A stretch of DNA of 64,000 nt, from positions 19,957,284 through 20,021,283 of the forward strand of contig OZ024808.1 of assembly GCA_964017045.1 (NCBI GenBank). Direction: 5' to 3'. The stretch comes from Omphiscola glabra. Lineage: Eukaryota > Mollusca > Gastropoda > Lymnaeidae. The position numbers and the translations under genes are program-made. Of the stretch, positions 22,521 to 34,023 are shown piece by piece; position 1 is the first letter of the stretch; each line of letters opens with the position of its first letter. Under the pieces are notes generated by a model that was not told the origin of the DNA, did not search any database, and saw nothing but the letters and a program-made list of their open reading frames with translations.

Positions 22521-22640
22521 TATATAAGAATAAGCTATACTAACAGTAAATCCAAAGAACCAAATGTATAAAATACGTTCGGATTCTTAAAAACAATCAT
22601 AGTTATTTTCTATTATTTTAAGGAAATCGAATAAATTTAA
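22521..22640 (+). repeat. GAATAAGCTATG family, copy 2
   Basis: TATATAAGAATAAGCTATAC then ACGTTCGGATTCTTAAAAAC and TTTTCTATTATTTTAAGG. It follows the Helitron end directly. Confidence 0.7.
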
Positions 22641-22760
22641 ATAGATAGATGATAGATATATGATAGATAGATGATAGATAGATGATAAAGAGATGATAGA
22701 TAGATGATAGATGATAGATAGATGATAGATAGATGATAGATAGATGAAAGTTAAATAGAT
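22640..22760. repeat. GATA microsatellite
   Basis: GATAGATAGATGATA repeats. Confidence 0.93.
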
Positions 22761-22884
22761 AGATGAGGAGACATTAAAGTAGGTTTCTGAATTAGTACAA
22801 ACATTTTACAATTTTGCTTTTTTTTTTTGGTTTAAATTATGTTGGCTATATAAATATAATTTCAAACAGAGCTACGTCATGGGT

Positions 22885-23118
22885 GGATCAATCACTACAA
22901 GTGTGTGGAATAAATTTTGAAAATTCATGCTCCTCACGTGGACAGCTGTATGCTGCCTGCTCACACGTCGAAAAAACCTTCTAATGTATTTGTGTACGCA
23001 TCAGACAAAAAAAATCCAAACATGTTCTATTTAAAAATTACTTTAAAAATGTAATTAAAATCCAAACACATTTTCTTTGAGTGGCATTGCAAAGCATGCC
23101 GGGTTCTTGCTGGTTATT
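22885..23118 (+). mobile_element. Decayed Helitron copy
   Basis: It is similar to 22284-22520 along its length (CTGCTCACACGTCGAAAAAA, TTCTATTTAAAAATTACTTT, GCATGCCGGGTTCT), but the terminal CTAG is mutated to CTGG. Confidence 0.65.
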
Positions 23119-23179
23119 CATAATAAGTATCACTTCTTAAAGTGTTTCTAATGCATTTAGTTAGAACGTATCATTTTTA

Positions 23180-23396
23180 CATCCCCTTCGGGACCCGAGT
23201 TGCCGTCAATGCGGAGTCTGGGGTGTACTTACCAGCCGAGTGCCCAATACTAACTACTGGAGGGTTTTGAACACCTCAGACCTCCGCGCAGAAAATCTGA
23301 TTCACGGCGATACCCAGCTGATGCGGCATGCCTGTAAAACGGAGCCATAAAAAACGCAATAGCTTTGTCCCATAAACAAAATGTAGCATTTCAGTT
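23180..23396 (+). repeat. Interspersed repeat shared with 27155-27312
   Basis: The shared strings run in order: CTGATTYACGG, CCCAGC.GATG.GGCATG, GCCATAAA or GCCATTAAA, GCAATAGCT and GTCCCATA. The family is not recognised. It may be a SINE, but no tail or target duplication was found. Confidence 0.55.
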
Positions 23397-23712
23397 ATAA
23401 ATTATATAAACTCGAGTTATTTCGGAGAAACGCGTGTAGGATCTTGTCTAATAGTGTGTTGATTATGTGACGTGTAGTCAATTAGTGTTTAGAAATTATT
23501 TTCATTGATGCCAATATTTTTAATTTTCAAAATTTTAAATTTATAGCTGTTTACTGTCTGTCTGACGTGTAATAAAAGTTATTGATTTTTTAAAAAACGT
23601 TTACTTGCATTGTTTTATTTTCTAAGGTGGGCTCTTATAAATCGACCTATTAAGTTAACCTATTAGAAATCTAATCTAATCGTTATCAACATTAAGTATG
23701 CTAATCCTAGAC

Positions 23713-23889
23713 AAGTGGTCGGCAAGCTCATTAGTCAAAAGGGCCAAACATCAGAAGCAGGAAGATTAAACAAATTTTGAGAGACCAATTTCTTTTCAAG
23801 AACCTGTCAAGAACCAAGTTTTTCGGAGTTAAAACCGATTTGCGGCCCACTGACCGAGCCGCAATCAGGTCGCGGTTTGACGACCACTG
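23713..23889. mobile_element. hAT-type MITE, CAGTGGTCGGCA family, old copy
   Basis: The left end reads AAGTGGTCGGCAAG and the right end, reversed, CAGTGGTCGTCAAACCGCGA. The interior (GAGAGACCAATTTCTTTTCA, ACCGATTTGCGGCC) matches the element at 36960-37139. Flanks TCCTAGAC and TAGTAGAC agree in 6 of 8 bases. Confidence 0.6.
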
Positions 23890-24194
23890 TAGTAGACAAA
23901 CAATACAAATAGACATTCATGGAATCTCATAAGTGTATCGCCGTTGTTATAAAAATCTTTTGTCAGCCACCGACTATGCGGTGAGATAAAGTCCTCTTAA
24001 GGAACCAATAAAAATATCCAGAACAAAATTTCTCATTAGCTTGTTAGAGGATAATGACACACACATAAACAACAAAGTCTAACATATAGCAGGGAATTAA
24101 AATTAAAAAAATATTAACAAATGTACAGCTAAACAATGGGACTTCAGAATCCAGATTACACTTCGCAAAATGTATCCAACATTTATTATGGATA

Positions 24195-24480
24195 TTTCTG
24201 GAAGATATTAGGTTGTAAATTTACCATCCTAGGAAAGTTGATCGTGTGAACTGTGTGTACGCCCAGTGTCGGACCGACCGGGTGTCCCGGGGCTGGGGTG
24301 GCCTCCAGCAGAAACCCCGATCGAGCGGACTCGAGTGGGGGCCGTCTTGACAAAGGGACATTTCCAACGTGCCGGTTCGCGGCCCAATATATTCGAGCTT
24401 GAGGGGGGCGAGGGCTTTGGGGAGGGCATAAGGAGCAATAGCTCGACGGCCCGCTGATGCCAGTACCTATTGGGACATTT
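24195..24480 (-). mobile_element. SINE-like retroposon, copy 2
   Basis: Read in reverse it begins TGAAATGTCCCAATAGG and GGCATCAGCGGGCCGTCGAG, and ends ACTTTCCTAGG...TAAATT...CCTAATATCT. Both ends match copy 3 at 61.1 kb. There is no coding capacity. Confidence 0.65.
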
Positions 24481-25100
24481 CAATAAATAAAACACATTAT
24501 ACACCAATCCCCTTTTAAAACATTTGTTTCAATACATTTTTTGGCTATTCAAACGGAGTTCAGTTAGTATGCCTGTAAAAATGTCCTAAAAATTCGATAG
24601 CACTTGGTACTATTGATCACTTGGTATCATTTAGACTTTATGTTCGTTGCAAGTGCTGTGGCGTAGTCAGAATTTTTTATTTTAAACTCCTCATTTTAAA
24701 AAAATTATTTTTTTAAAATGCACAATCAAGCCAACAATCAATGGCGGGTTGGATGAGGGTGTATGTGCGGGTTGATAATAGAAATATGTTTGGCTCCATA
24801 AGCCACTGTTTGCCTCATCTGAACGGACATAGATTGCATTGAAATATTATGTAGATGATAATCTTTCATGTAAATGAAAAAGAAAGGTCATTTTTAAAGG
24901 TCGAAAGACCAAAAAAAAAAAGATCTTCAAGTCTACCTACTTGTTAAAAAATGGCGAATTTCATGAATCTGACCTTCAAAACACCTCTGGCAACACTTGG
25001 GCTTGGGGGAAGGGGAGCGAAATTGGAATAACTAGAGGGCGGCGTCTGTACTACAAAAAAAGGAAAAAACAAGAAAGTCCATAAAAAAAAAAGGCAAAAA
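24481..25100. other. Spacer, nothing recognised
   Basis: AT-rich with several A runs. No gene-like feature. Confidence 0.35.
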
Positions 25101-25104
25101 ATTC

Positions 25105-26239
25105 ACTTGGATCATCAGCATATTTCTCATGTCTCTCAGACAGTGGCGTAGTGAGAAGGGGGGGCATCATGCCCCGGGCGCTACTCACAAAGGGGCGCCA
25201 AATGGTATATTTTACTATTATATTGTATGGTTTTGGAATAGAGAGGGGCGCTAAAAAGGTATTGGGGGCGCTAAAAAGGTATTGTACCCCGGGCGCGAGT
25301 TAAGCTCGCTACGCCACTGCTCTCAGAACTGTCCAGATTAGTGTATACCAGTAAATGGCTGCTACTCCAACAATTCTTTGACTCCATGCTCATTGTCGTG
25401 AAGAAAACTCCATGTGATATCTCGGCATTTTATATACTTTGTATTGCTTTGGATAAATACATGCCATTGTACATACTGTTTATGTATATAAATTGGACCG
25501 TTAGTAATAATGATCGCTCTGTCTTGGCTGACTCCTGTTGTCACTTTCGGCCCAGCAATTATAAACAATTGGCGTCAAATAGAGATGGAAGTGCAAGTCG
25601 ACCTTCTTTTGCGTTTAAGCGTTTAAGCGGCTGACGGTCAGTCTACAACACATTTCTGTGTACGAGGGTCAGTCTACAACATATATCTGCTATATATATG
25701 TTAATTTATATCGCAGATGACATCACTTACGTGTTGTGAGGGATTATACAGTTTAATAAGCTGTCTCCTCAATATATATAGACTCGTCCATTCAAATTAA
25801 AAATGAAAATGCCGTTGCAGGTTCAGAATCCCAATTTAGCGTCATAACGTGTTCAGCACGTGTGGATTCACCAGGAGTAACGGATCATGTACAATTTTTT
25901 TAAAGAGAAGAATCTGGCATTGTATTATAACTTCTTTGATAACTTCGAAATGCCTCAAAGTCAAGCCAGGCAGAAAGGTTGTGAAAACCAGAACTGAAAT
26001 TCTAAGTGTTCAGTTTCTCTTAATAGAGAAATATGACGAGAAAATCCCCGAAATTCTCAAAGGAGGTGTGTCGATGCTTTGCACGCAACATGAAAACAAT
26101 TTTGCACCATCGAGATTTTGGTGGTTTGGTCTATGGTCTTGTGGATGGCGAAATGGATTTTTATGGTAATCTTTTGCCAAAGACAATAACAGTTATAACA
26201 ATAGTGATCTGGAATGTAGCACTTAACCCCTTGTTGTAA
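25105..26239 (+). pseudogene. Highly degenerate receptor pseudogene interrupted by a MITE
   Basis: Fragments of the same receptor family are readable in order. The end of TM2 (IFLMSLRTVQI) is visible if the MITE at 25141-25319 is ignored. Next comes SKWLLLQQF with the TM3 end FYILCIALDKYMPLY (25360-25470). After a frame change TM4 reads VIMIALSWLTPVV (25500-25545) with NNWRQIEME beyond it. Much later there is ARNMKTI before a ruined TM6, and a TM7 reading VIWNVALNPLL ending at a stop codon (26237-26239). The DKY motif places it with R2/R3, and R3 lies on the opposite strand 3 kb away. No promoter or start survives. The individual short motifs are weak; their order and spacing make the case. 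Confidence 0.7.
25141..25319. mobile_element. hAT-type MITE, CAGTGGCGTAG ends, 8-bp target duplication
   Basis: Perfect 11-bp inverted ends CAGTGGCGTAG/CTACGCCACTG, flanked on both sides by CTCTCAGA (25133-25140 and 25320-25327). The 179-bp interior contains AGGGGCGC repeats and no transposase. A sister copy lies at 63397-63588. Confidence 0.93.
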
Positions 26240-26244
26240 TGAAT

Positions 26245-27060
26245 CACTGAGTGTACCAATTGAGCCATCAAGCAATTTCTGTACTAAAAAGATCTTTTGC
26301 TGGTTATCTTTATTCCGAATTGTTTTACTAGAGATGAGCCTGGACTAGTTTTAATGTCATACGGACAGACAAGAACAAGTCTCATTTCATATTGCTCACT
26401 ATTGGGAAGTAAAATTATTGTGCAATTTCAAAACGTATCCATCGAATAATTTTAAGAGCAATGTCAAGTAAATTGTTCTCAGAAAAGCACCAACACCTTA
26501 CTCCATGTTCATGACAAGAAATAATAAATTTGTGTTTTAATGGTTTAAACATTAATTTTTAAAAAATAAAATCGAATACGCATTTGTGAGATGATCTTAT
26601 AAGAAATATAGGCAACTTTGAGCTTTGCATAATCGATCCTATCCCCCAAGAGCACAGCAAGATCTTGTACGAGCCCATGTAAAAAAAGTAATAACACACG
26701 TGGCGCCCTTAGTTTGATGTACACATTCCTCATCGTCAGATTGTGTTATGGAATTCGCAGAGCTTGAAGATGGAGGCCGCCGTGTGTCTCCCTGCTGTCG
26801 TGGTTTCAACTGCATTGCCATACAATGCCCAGCATGTCAACCTACGCAATTCAAACAGTTTTGGTTTGGTAATCTTTTAATACGAATTCAACCCTTTTCA
26901 GATGTAACGCCAATTTCGCCAAAGTTGTAGTATGGGTTTGTTGGGGTGGGCTAGTATCGGAGCGTGGGACTGGGGTATTGTAGAGGGTTAATGTTGAAAG
27001 CTCAAATGTGTTTACCTTTTTATATTTTCCAAAGTTAGTTTCTTAATTGTAATATTTAAA
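26245..27060. other. Spacer, nothing recognised
   Basis: Short frames at 26545-26930 show no family signature. One could be a retrotransposon remnant, but I cannot support that. Confidence 0.35.
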
Positions 27061-27064
27061 GTAG

Positions 27065-27150
27065 TGCTCTCTCTATCGCTGTCTCACTCACTCGCTCTCG
27101 CTCTCATTCTCTTTCTTTCTCTCACTTTCTCTCTCTCTCTCTCTCTCTCC
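27065..27150. repeat. CT-rich microsatellite
   Basis: CTCTCGCTCTC, CTTTCTTTCT and (CT)n blocks. Confidence 0.9.
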
Positions 27151-27154
27151 CGCT

Positions 27155-27312
27155 GCTAGCGACTGGTGGGACTGGGGTTCTCCCAGCCAACAATGTCGAG
27201 AGCCTGATTTACGGGACTGCCCAGCAGATGAGGCAGGCATGTACCATAATTGCCGGGGCCATTAAAGAGCAATAGCTCGGTCCCATACAGTGAATGTAAT
27301 ATTTCAGTAACT
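27155..27312 (+). repeat. Interspersed repeat, second copy of the 23180-23396 family
   Basis: GCCTGATTTACGGGACTGCC, GCCGGGGCCATTAAAGAGC and GCTCGGTCCCATA align in order with the first copy. A short CATACACCCATG tandem follows at 27380-27440. Confidence 0.55.
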
Positions 27313-27440
27313 GTTTGAATAATTTCTCAGCCTAGAAATCATGTGTTCAGAATGTACCAAGTATTTTATAATAATTCTTGCATACACCTTTGCATACATC
27401 CATACATACACCCATGCATACACCCATGCATACACCCTCT

Positions 27441-29484
27441 CCATAAACTGTCAATGGAAACACGGCATTTATGTTGGGTTATTTTCTTAAAGACTCCAGA
27501 AAGGTCTTGACGGAGTTACATTATACCAAGTTCTTGACTTAGGAGAAAAATGACATCAGATCATGTCCACTCCTTCAAAGCAATGTAATGTATGTTCCCT
27601 CCTTCAATGTAATGTAATGTATGTTCCAGACTGAAGTACATTATTTCCTTTTGCATTAATTTTAATTTATACTTATATGAATGTTTTGTTGTTTTTTTTT
27701 TAATTATGAAAGCATTTTCTTAAACGTCTACATTTTTATTCTATGTAATCATTATTAACGGAACATATAATAACGTTTTATTTATACAAATTGTTTGTGT
27801 CTAACTAATTTCCTTTTGCGTGGAGTCATGCAATTCAGAAAGGTGCTTCTAACGATTTAAACCTCTGATCTGATCGCCCATCTTATTTAAGATCACTCTA
27901 TAATAAATTAGTTTTAAAAAATCAAGATCACTGTCCAAAATTCCTGTAAATTATAAGTTAACTTGTATTTGTTTTAAAAAAAAAAATGATTTTTAGATGT
28001 TAACTTTGCAAGTAATCTACATGCGTAATGTGGATTTTAACATGTTGGAAAATGAGACAAGTAAAAACAATGGCAATTTTAAGCCCTAAATTTTAATATT
28101 TGTTTAAAACTTTTATCCCCCTTTGTTAAATTGAATAGATTTATTTGATATAGATATAACTAAAGCTAACACACTGAATTTGAGAACGCCTACCCATTAG
28201 CTATATGATGCAAGCGGCTTTGAAAATGTTTGGAAAATATATGGAAATATCAGATACAGATTTTTGTATGCTTAAATGATATGTTATAAATGATAACATC
28301 GAAACACTTGGTTATAGTGGCGCTGTCATGTGACATTATCTTTGGTGACGCATTGTGTCCGTAAACATGAGGTTTCCGTCCTTTTAATGTCTTGATGGCA
28401 AAGCAAGGGCGCACATGAAATGATTTCACTACACTTCTTTTTTACGTTTCTGTACATCTAGATATTTTAGAATGGTGAGGGTAAACGATCCACGCGGGTG
28501 GATGACATACTCCAGTTAAATGTAAACACATATCATCGTTTGAAGTGAACTTGATAAATCATTTAATAAAGTAATTTTAAAGGGACACAAAAGCCATTCC
28601 TGAAATGCAACCTTGTTCGAACGATTATCTCCCATACTAACAATTTAAAAAAAAAAAATGTTTTCCATTAAAGACTGTAAAACTTTTTTGAAAGTGTAGG
28701 CTATTCATATTCTGAAATTTGAAGTGAAATTTCAAAGGTAGCCTGCCTTAGAGTCGTACCCCCCCCCCCCCCCGGTTAATACATACGATGGAAATTATTT
28801 TATTCGAATTTTACGTTAAGAGACTGAATTTTAATTTCAATTTTAACAGTTTGCATTGATTTTTATATTTTTTTTTTTAAAAATATGTGATCCTCTTCAG
28901 ATGCCTGGACCAACTGACCGAATGTGTCGTCACATACGCCGTATGTGCATTCCTTAATCGTCCATCACGAAACGTTACATGTTTTATGTCCTAAACGTCT
29001 GATAAAACTAAAACATAAACACATATCTATGCAAAAAACAAGGTTAAACAAATAAAAACATAGTGATACGATCTCGTGTGTGTTCAATATTTTATTTAAG
29101 ATTAAAAAATTCCATCATCCTTTTCATATATGAATAGATTTCATCAAAGTACTATTCCTTTCTCTAGTAATTAAAAATGCCTGTATGTTTATACATGTTT
29201 ATAAAATTCCAAATATGTCGCGAAGTTGAAATTACGAAAACAGTATAAGGTGAATTTCTATCATATTCTAACAATCGAAACTAAAATATAATATTAACAA
29301 AAAATAACTAAAAATATAACGAAGAAATATCACTAGATTAATATGTTGAACGTGTCTGAACAGCAAACGGAACATACGGACATGCCTTTGACACCATTTT
29401 CAAACATAAAAATTTACATTCAAACGATCATTACAAAGGGATGGTATTAGAATAAATATATGGCTCTCTAAACATCGTTCTCAG
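27441..29484. other. Spacer near the presumed axis of the inverted arrangement
   Basis: AT-rich, with a 15-base C run at 28759-28773. TTTATT near 29093 could be the R3 poly(A) signal on the reverse strand. Nothing else was recognised. Confidence 0.35.
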
Positions 29485-30624
29485 TCAGTTTCTTGTTACG
29501 TAGCACAGTAGATATCTCAGTGCTTTTCTGATAGGTTTAAAAAAACTACACAGCACCGGGTTGATGGCTGAGTTGATGCATGCAAACCATCCCGTTAAAA
29601 AAATATAACGAAAGGGCAGCGTGAACTCCATGTACACATACAGACCAGCAGATATCCACACGGGAGTCCAACACACGCTGAAGCATACGATGATAGTCCC
29701 GAGTGTACGAATAGCTTTTATATTCCGAGAAATCCGTCCAGAAAACTCCTTTTTACCCGGCATTTTCGATGAGAAACCTCTAGTAAGTTGTTTAATTGTG
29801 ATACTTGCAGGGAATCTTCTAAAATTTGACGATTGGCTTGAAGTACACGAGACGGATTGACCCTCATACATGTTTGAAACCTGACCTCCTTTGTTGGAAA
29901 CATCCCACTTAACATTGTTTTCTGCATTACGATATTTCCTTGTGTTGAATTTCCAAATCTCTGAAAATGTGAGCGCGTACAAAACGTAAGACGTTATAAT
30001 CGGGAGATAGAAGCAAAGAATGTAAAACACGAGAAGAATATATTTGTTGGAGATGGGCGAGCAGGATGTCATGTGATCATCAGCATCATTGGCCATTTCT
30101 TCAATTCTTGTCCCAAACCAGTCTGTGACCAGAGGTAGTAAGAACATTGTACTTGGAAGACTCCAGGACAGGATGACCATCACGTGACCGATTCTCTTAG
30201 TAAGGATTCTGTACACCAGCGGTTTGCAGACTGCCAGATATTTATCTACAGCTATACACAGTATATGACAGTTGTTGGCCCCACACAAGACATTGCTTAT
30301 GGCAGTAAAGATGTTGCAAAGCTTAGCTCCAAGTATCCACTTGCCGTTATAGATAAGCTGTAGAACATTTATCGGCATGTGCACTGTCCCAATTAAAACA
30401 TCCACACACGCCATGGACGCCATCAGAAGCTTTGTGATGCTGTGGTCGTTGTGGGATGCACCAGTGTGGCGTGACACTAACATGGCCACCACGATGGTGA
30501 CGTTCGAGAACACTACAAAAGTTGTTATCATGGTGGCCAAAACTGCTAGACAAGTGATAAGATTGAGATCCGGTGTTATGAGGTACACATTACTGTCATC
30601 ATGCAACGTTGAAGCCTGATTCAT
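29485..30624 (-). CDS. R3: intact rhodopsin-class GPCR with DKY and NPxxC
   Basis: A 379-residue seven-helix receptor on the reverse strand, one exon. An in-frame extension to 30699 begins with GTG, not a normal eukaryotic start, so I take the first ATG (30624, context ACAAAAATGA). Asn41 is 1.50, Asp75 2.50 and Cys103 3.25, with a loop 2 Cys at 188. DKY is at 127-129 (Lys for Arg3.50), CWTP at 318-321 and NPVLC at 355-359 (Cys for Tyr7.53). Position 3.32 is Ser110. Loop 3 is about residues 228-300 and ends with the basic RNIKAIRTLG that opens TM6 throughout the family. It shares both motif changes with R2 and P4. The degenerate copy at 25-26 kb may be its inverted counterpart. Ligand unknown. 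Confidence 0.93.
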   Translation of the reverse strand: MNQASTLHDDSNVYLITPDLNLITCLAVLATMITTFVVFSNVTIVVAMLVSRHTGASHNDHSITKLLMASMACVDVLIGTVHMPINVLQLIYNGKWILGAKLCNIFTAISNVLCGANNCHILCIAVDKYLAVCKPLVYRILTKRIGHVMVILSWSLPSTMFLLPLVTDWFGTRIEEMANDADDHMTSCSPISNKYILLVFYILCFYLPIITSYVLYALTFSEIWKFNTRKYRNAENNVKWDVSNKGGQVSNMYEGQSVSCTSSQSSNFRRFPASITIKQLTRGFSSKMPGKKEFSGRISRNIKAIRTLGTIIVCFSVCWTPVWISAGLYVYMEFTLPFRYIFLTGWFACINSAINPVLCSFFKPIRKALRYLLCYVTRN

Positions 30625-30724
30625 TTTTGTTTCTATCGTAGCGATATATCCTCTTGTTCCAAGTAATGGATTGTAAATGACTTTGATGTATACGCTCACC
30701 AGCTTTTAGTTCCAAATACCATTA

Positions 30725-32640
30725 ACGTTAACAGCTAAAAATTATGTCTAATTTATTTGTCAACTTCAGGCAGGCTTTGTAGTGGTATGTGGCATCATTT
30801 AAATATCTCGAACATTTCCAAATACATTAAGTGTCCAAGTGTGGAGATGACTGTGAATAATAAACATGTTTTAGAAACACGATCGGTGTCCTTTGAACAA
30901 CAATGTTTGCTCCAATAGTTTTTTTTTAAAATTTTATTGTGATGAGTAACTGATTTGTATGTCTCCTTACAAGAATGATCGTGTAACAATACCTCACGAG
31001 ACGATGCCCATGTTAAGTTCATTTTAAATGTTATGATTACATTTCAAGGAAATATATATTCTGACTTTAACTCACATTTACCATCTTCTAATTTTCTACA
31101 ATGAAAGAGTTAAAGTATTTTAAGTGTATAAAATGTAGGCAAAAAATGGCTTAAAAAACGAAACAAATGTCGAGAAATGCTTTGTTTTAAAATTTAGAAA
31201 CCCCCCCCCCCCCCCCGGGCCTCACCACCAGCCAATTCAACAAATTTCAAGTAAAATAGTTATCTTCATTTTTTTATACTTCTATATCATTTTCCCTTCT
31301 ATAAAAAATAATTTAATCCAATAACTTTAAAAACGTCTATACATTGAGGAATTAAAAATTACTCAGAAAACGATGTCTTTTAATGTATCAAAAGGTAAAG
31401 TGAGAGTTAATAGCATAGCATTATAAACAGGTTTTTCGACCGACTTATGAAATTATTGCGGCAACCCCCTGTACAACAAAAATATATTTTTTTTGTTGCT
31501 TTTTTCTTATTTTGCCAAATTCCTAATTACTAGTATAACGTTTTGTTTTCTTTAAAAAATGTATTACGGTTCTTTTCGGTTAATAAGAAAGATTATATTT
31601 ATATTTTATTCCAGTTTCCATACATTAATAAAAATCAAAATAGACACAAAAATATTCCTAATATCCATAACAGTTTGGACCGTATTTAAAAAAACAGTAA
31701 AGTGAAATCCAAAAATCTTGTCCGTTGTCGGTAGCCCAACAATATCTTTTGCTTTCGAAAATGTACTTAGTCAATGAATTCGTTGACGCGTAAAAGGTAA
31801 CAAGCTAAGTCCAGGTTCCTGGTGGCAGATATGAGTCCGCCGAGCGTGGCGTCATTTTGAAACATGCCGCAGTGGCAAATGCTGTTTGACGAAATCATTC
31901 ACAAATAACTTTACTTTGAACTTCACGTCCATCAATTTCACATCAATGATCAATTCAATTCGCTTTGACATTTACCCTAATAATCTAGGAAACGTCTTCC
32001 TTTTTAAACAAATATATAAATGATCCATTAACATTACAGGTTTTAAAAAAAAAATCAGTATTCAAGTTACTGTTAAAATATAATTTTAAAAGCTATAGAT
32101 TGAAACAGGTAATAAAATAATTCAAGCAATTAATTTTTTTAAAAAAAATCTCAACATGTATCAATGAGCTTCTTATTGATATTAAAAATCTAGAATACAA
32201 ATATAACAATGAATATTGCGCTAGTAAAGGAAAAAACAACAAAGACGTAGTCTCTAACTTCCTTTCAGTACGAATCAAAATGAATGATTTTCATACATAT
32301 AATTATTATAATCTTCTATTAACACAGCAGCATCTACAAGTTACATTGTTTAGGTTACTACTTCTTTAAATGCTTCAAAAATGAATAGGTTTTTTTATTT
32401 TGTTATTGAAAAAAACTTCAAATAAGAATTATTTTAAAGTGTACATGAATAAAAAAAAAATTTTGTTTTCATAATTTCTCTCAGTCAAGTTAATCTTATT
32501 TGGCATTTTACGGTAAAAAATCATAATGCATTTCTTGAGAAAAGTTGTCCTGAAAACATATGGTCTAAAAAAAGGATGAGTGCGGATATAGAATACGAAT
32601 CGAGCAGTATATACAAGATCCCACGATAGTAGCAGAAATT
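30725..32640. other. Spacer upstream of R3, nothing recognised
   Basis: AT-rich, with a 16-base C run at 31201-31216. I saw no convincing splice acceptor directly before the R3 start, unlike R1, R2 and R8. Confidence 0.35.
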
Positions 32641-32644
32641 TAAA

Positions 32645-32885
32645 AAAAAAGTCAGGTTACGCTTAGCGGGACACTTTGAAACAATGACAAATGACAGAGG
32701 GGTTGTGCACCTTCCAAAATCCCAGAGAAAACAGCCGAAAGGCAGACCCAGGCTTAGATAGATGTGTGTTGAGGAAAAAGATCTACAGCAGCCGGGATTC
32801 CAAGCATTATAAGGAAAATCATCAGTTAGGTCTGAGTGGAAGGAAGTGGTGAGGCAGGCCAAAGCAGTACATGGGCTATAGCAAG
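32645..32885 (+). mobile_element. LINE C-terminal remnant
   Basis: Forward-strand translation over small frame breaks reads RLRLAGHFETMTNDRGVV, then KGRPRLR and CVEE-DLQQPG, then the end of a tail near VRQAKAVHGL-like sequence. This is the layout of the C-terminal tail of many LINE polyproteins (LAGHxxRM...GRPxxRW...CVEEDL). No reverse transcriptase core is left. Confidence 0.65.
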
Positions 32886-33429
32886 TTTGTCATGAATGGA
32901 TTTATTGAGGTTTGAAAAAAAAACTACACAATTATTAGTTCCGTAGTTAGGGTTAGTGTCGCCCAGTAATGCCCAAGATGCTATCTACGCCCTTTCATGA
33001 AAAAATGCCCTGCTTTTAGCCCCTTGATACATATAGAAATAGATCCGGCACGTGATGGAACCCGTCCTCTGCACCACCTTTCAGACATCAAAGATGGTAA
33101 TTGGTTAAGTAATCATATCATCACGGACATAAAACATATTAAAACGAATTTTGTAATCGTTGTTTGCATTCAAGTGAACGTCTACAGCCAATTTCCACAC
33201 TACTACCATAAATGTCATCAAAAGTGACACTGGAATGTCTGTCATAATGGTGATAAAACTACGGACGTCGTTATTATACTGTCAAAATCCGATGCGGTAA
33301 AATTGTGATAGAAAAGTCGTAAAATTTGGGTTATACATAATGACGTGTTCATCACTGTCAGAAAAGTCAAAGCCTGATTCATTTGATTTATGTAGACGAC
33401 GAGTTTATGTCATCGTTCCCAGTTACTCA

Positions 33430-33920
33430 ACTCTAGATCATCCCAAGCCCGAAGCACTTTTAGGGTGTGGCTAGCTAAAAATAGTCTCTCTTGACTCTCG
33501 AATAAACTTTATTTTGTTAATTATAAATTACAAAATCAAAAGAAATATAATTAAAGCTATTGACTTACAGACTACAGAATAATTATTTTTAACGACACAA
33601 TTTTGAATAATACACAATGTTTTAAAAAGGTGCAATGATGAAAAATACTCCACACACACAGTAAAATAAGGCACGCTCAAAATATCTCGTGACAAAAATG
33701 ATAGCGCCTACAAAAATAACTCTCTTCCCTTTTATAGTCTGTTCTAACGATCTTTCTAGAGACGCCTTACACAATTTTTTCATTTCCATATATTTCTTCA
33801 TAATTCTACACATTCTAAAGATACAGACTATTAATTTTATTTAGTTGTAAACAAGGTCAAGAGAGACTATTTTTAGCTAACCACACACTAAATGCGGTTC
33901 TGAGCTTGGGGTCGGCTGGA
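33430..33920. mobile_element. DNA element with about 60-bp inverted ends
   Basis: The left end (33441-33505) and the reversed right end (33850-33912) share CCCAAGC, GTGTGG and a 25-base core containing AGCTAAAAATAGTCTCTCTT. The 350-bp interior is AT-rich. No target duplication or superfamily could be fixed. It abuts the boundary of the right duplication arm. Confidence 0.6.
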
Positions 33921-34023
33921 GTTCATTCACGGGCAGAGATGACGTAAGCACGTCGTCTACAAAAAAGAGTAAGAATTCAGCTTTATCTTTTATACAAATC
34001 CAGTTGACGACGAACGATTTCAC

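Noticed and set aside
30625..30699. 25-residue N-terminal extension of R3
   Set aside because: It would start at GTG. The first ATG is at 30624 and lies shortly before TM1, as in the other receptors.
32521..32862. 113-codon reverse frame
   Set aside because: Shadow of the forward-strand LINE tail at 32645-32885, which has recognisable motifs.
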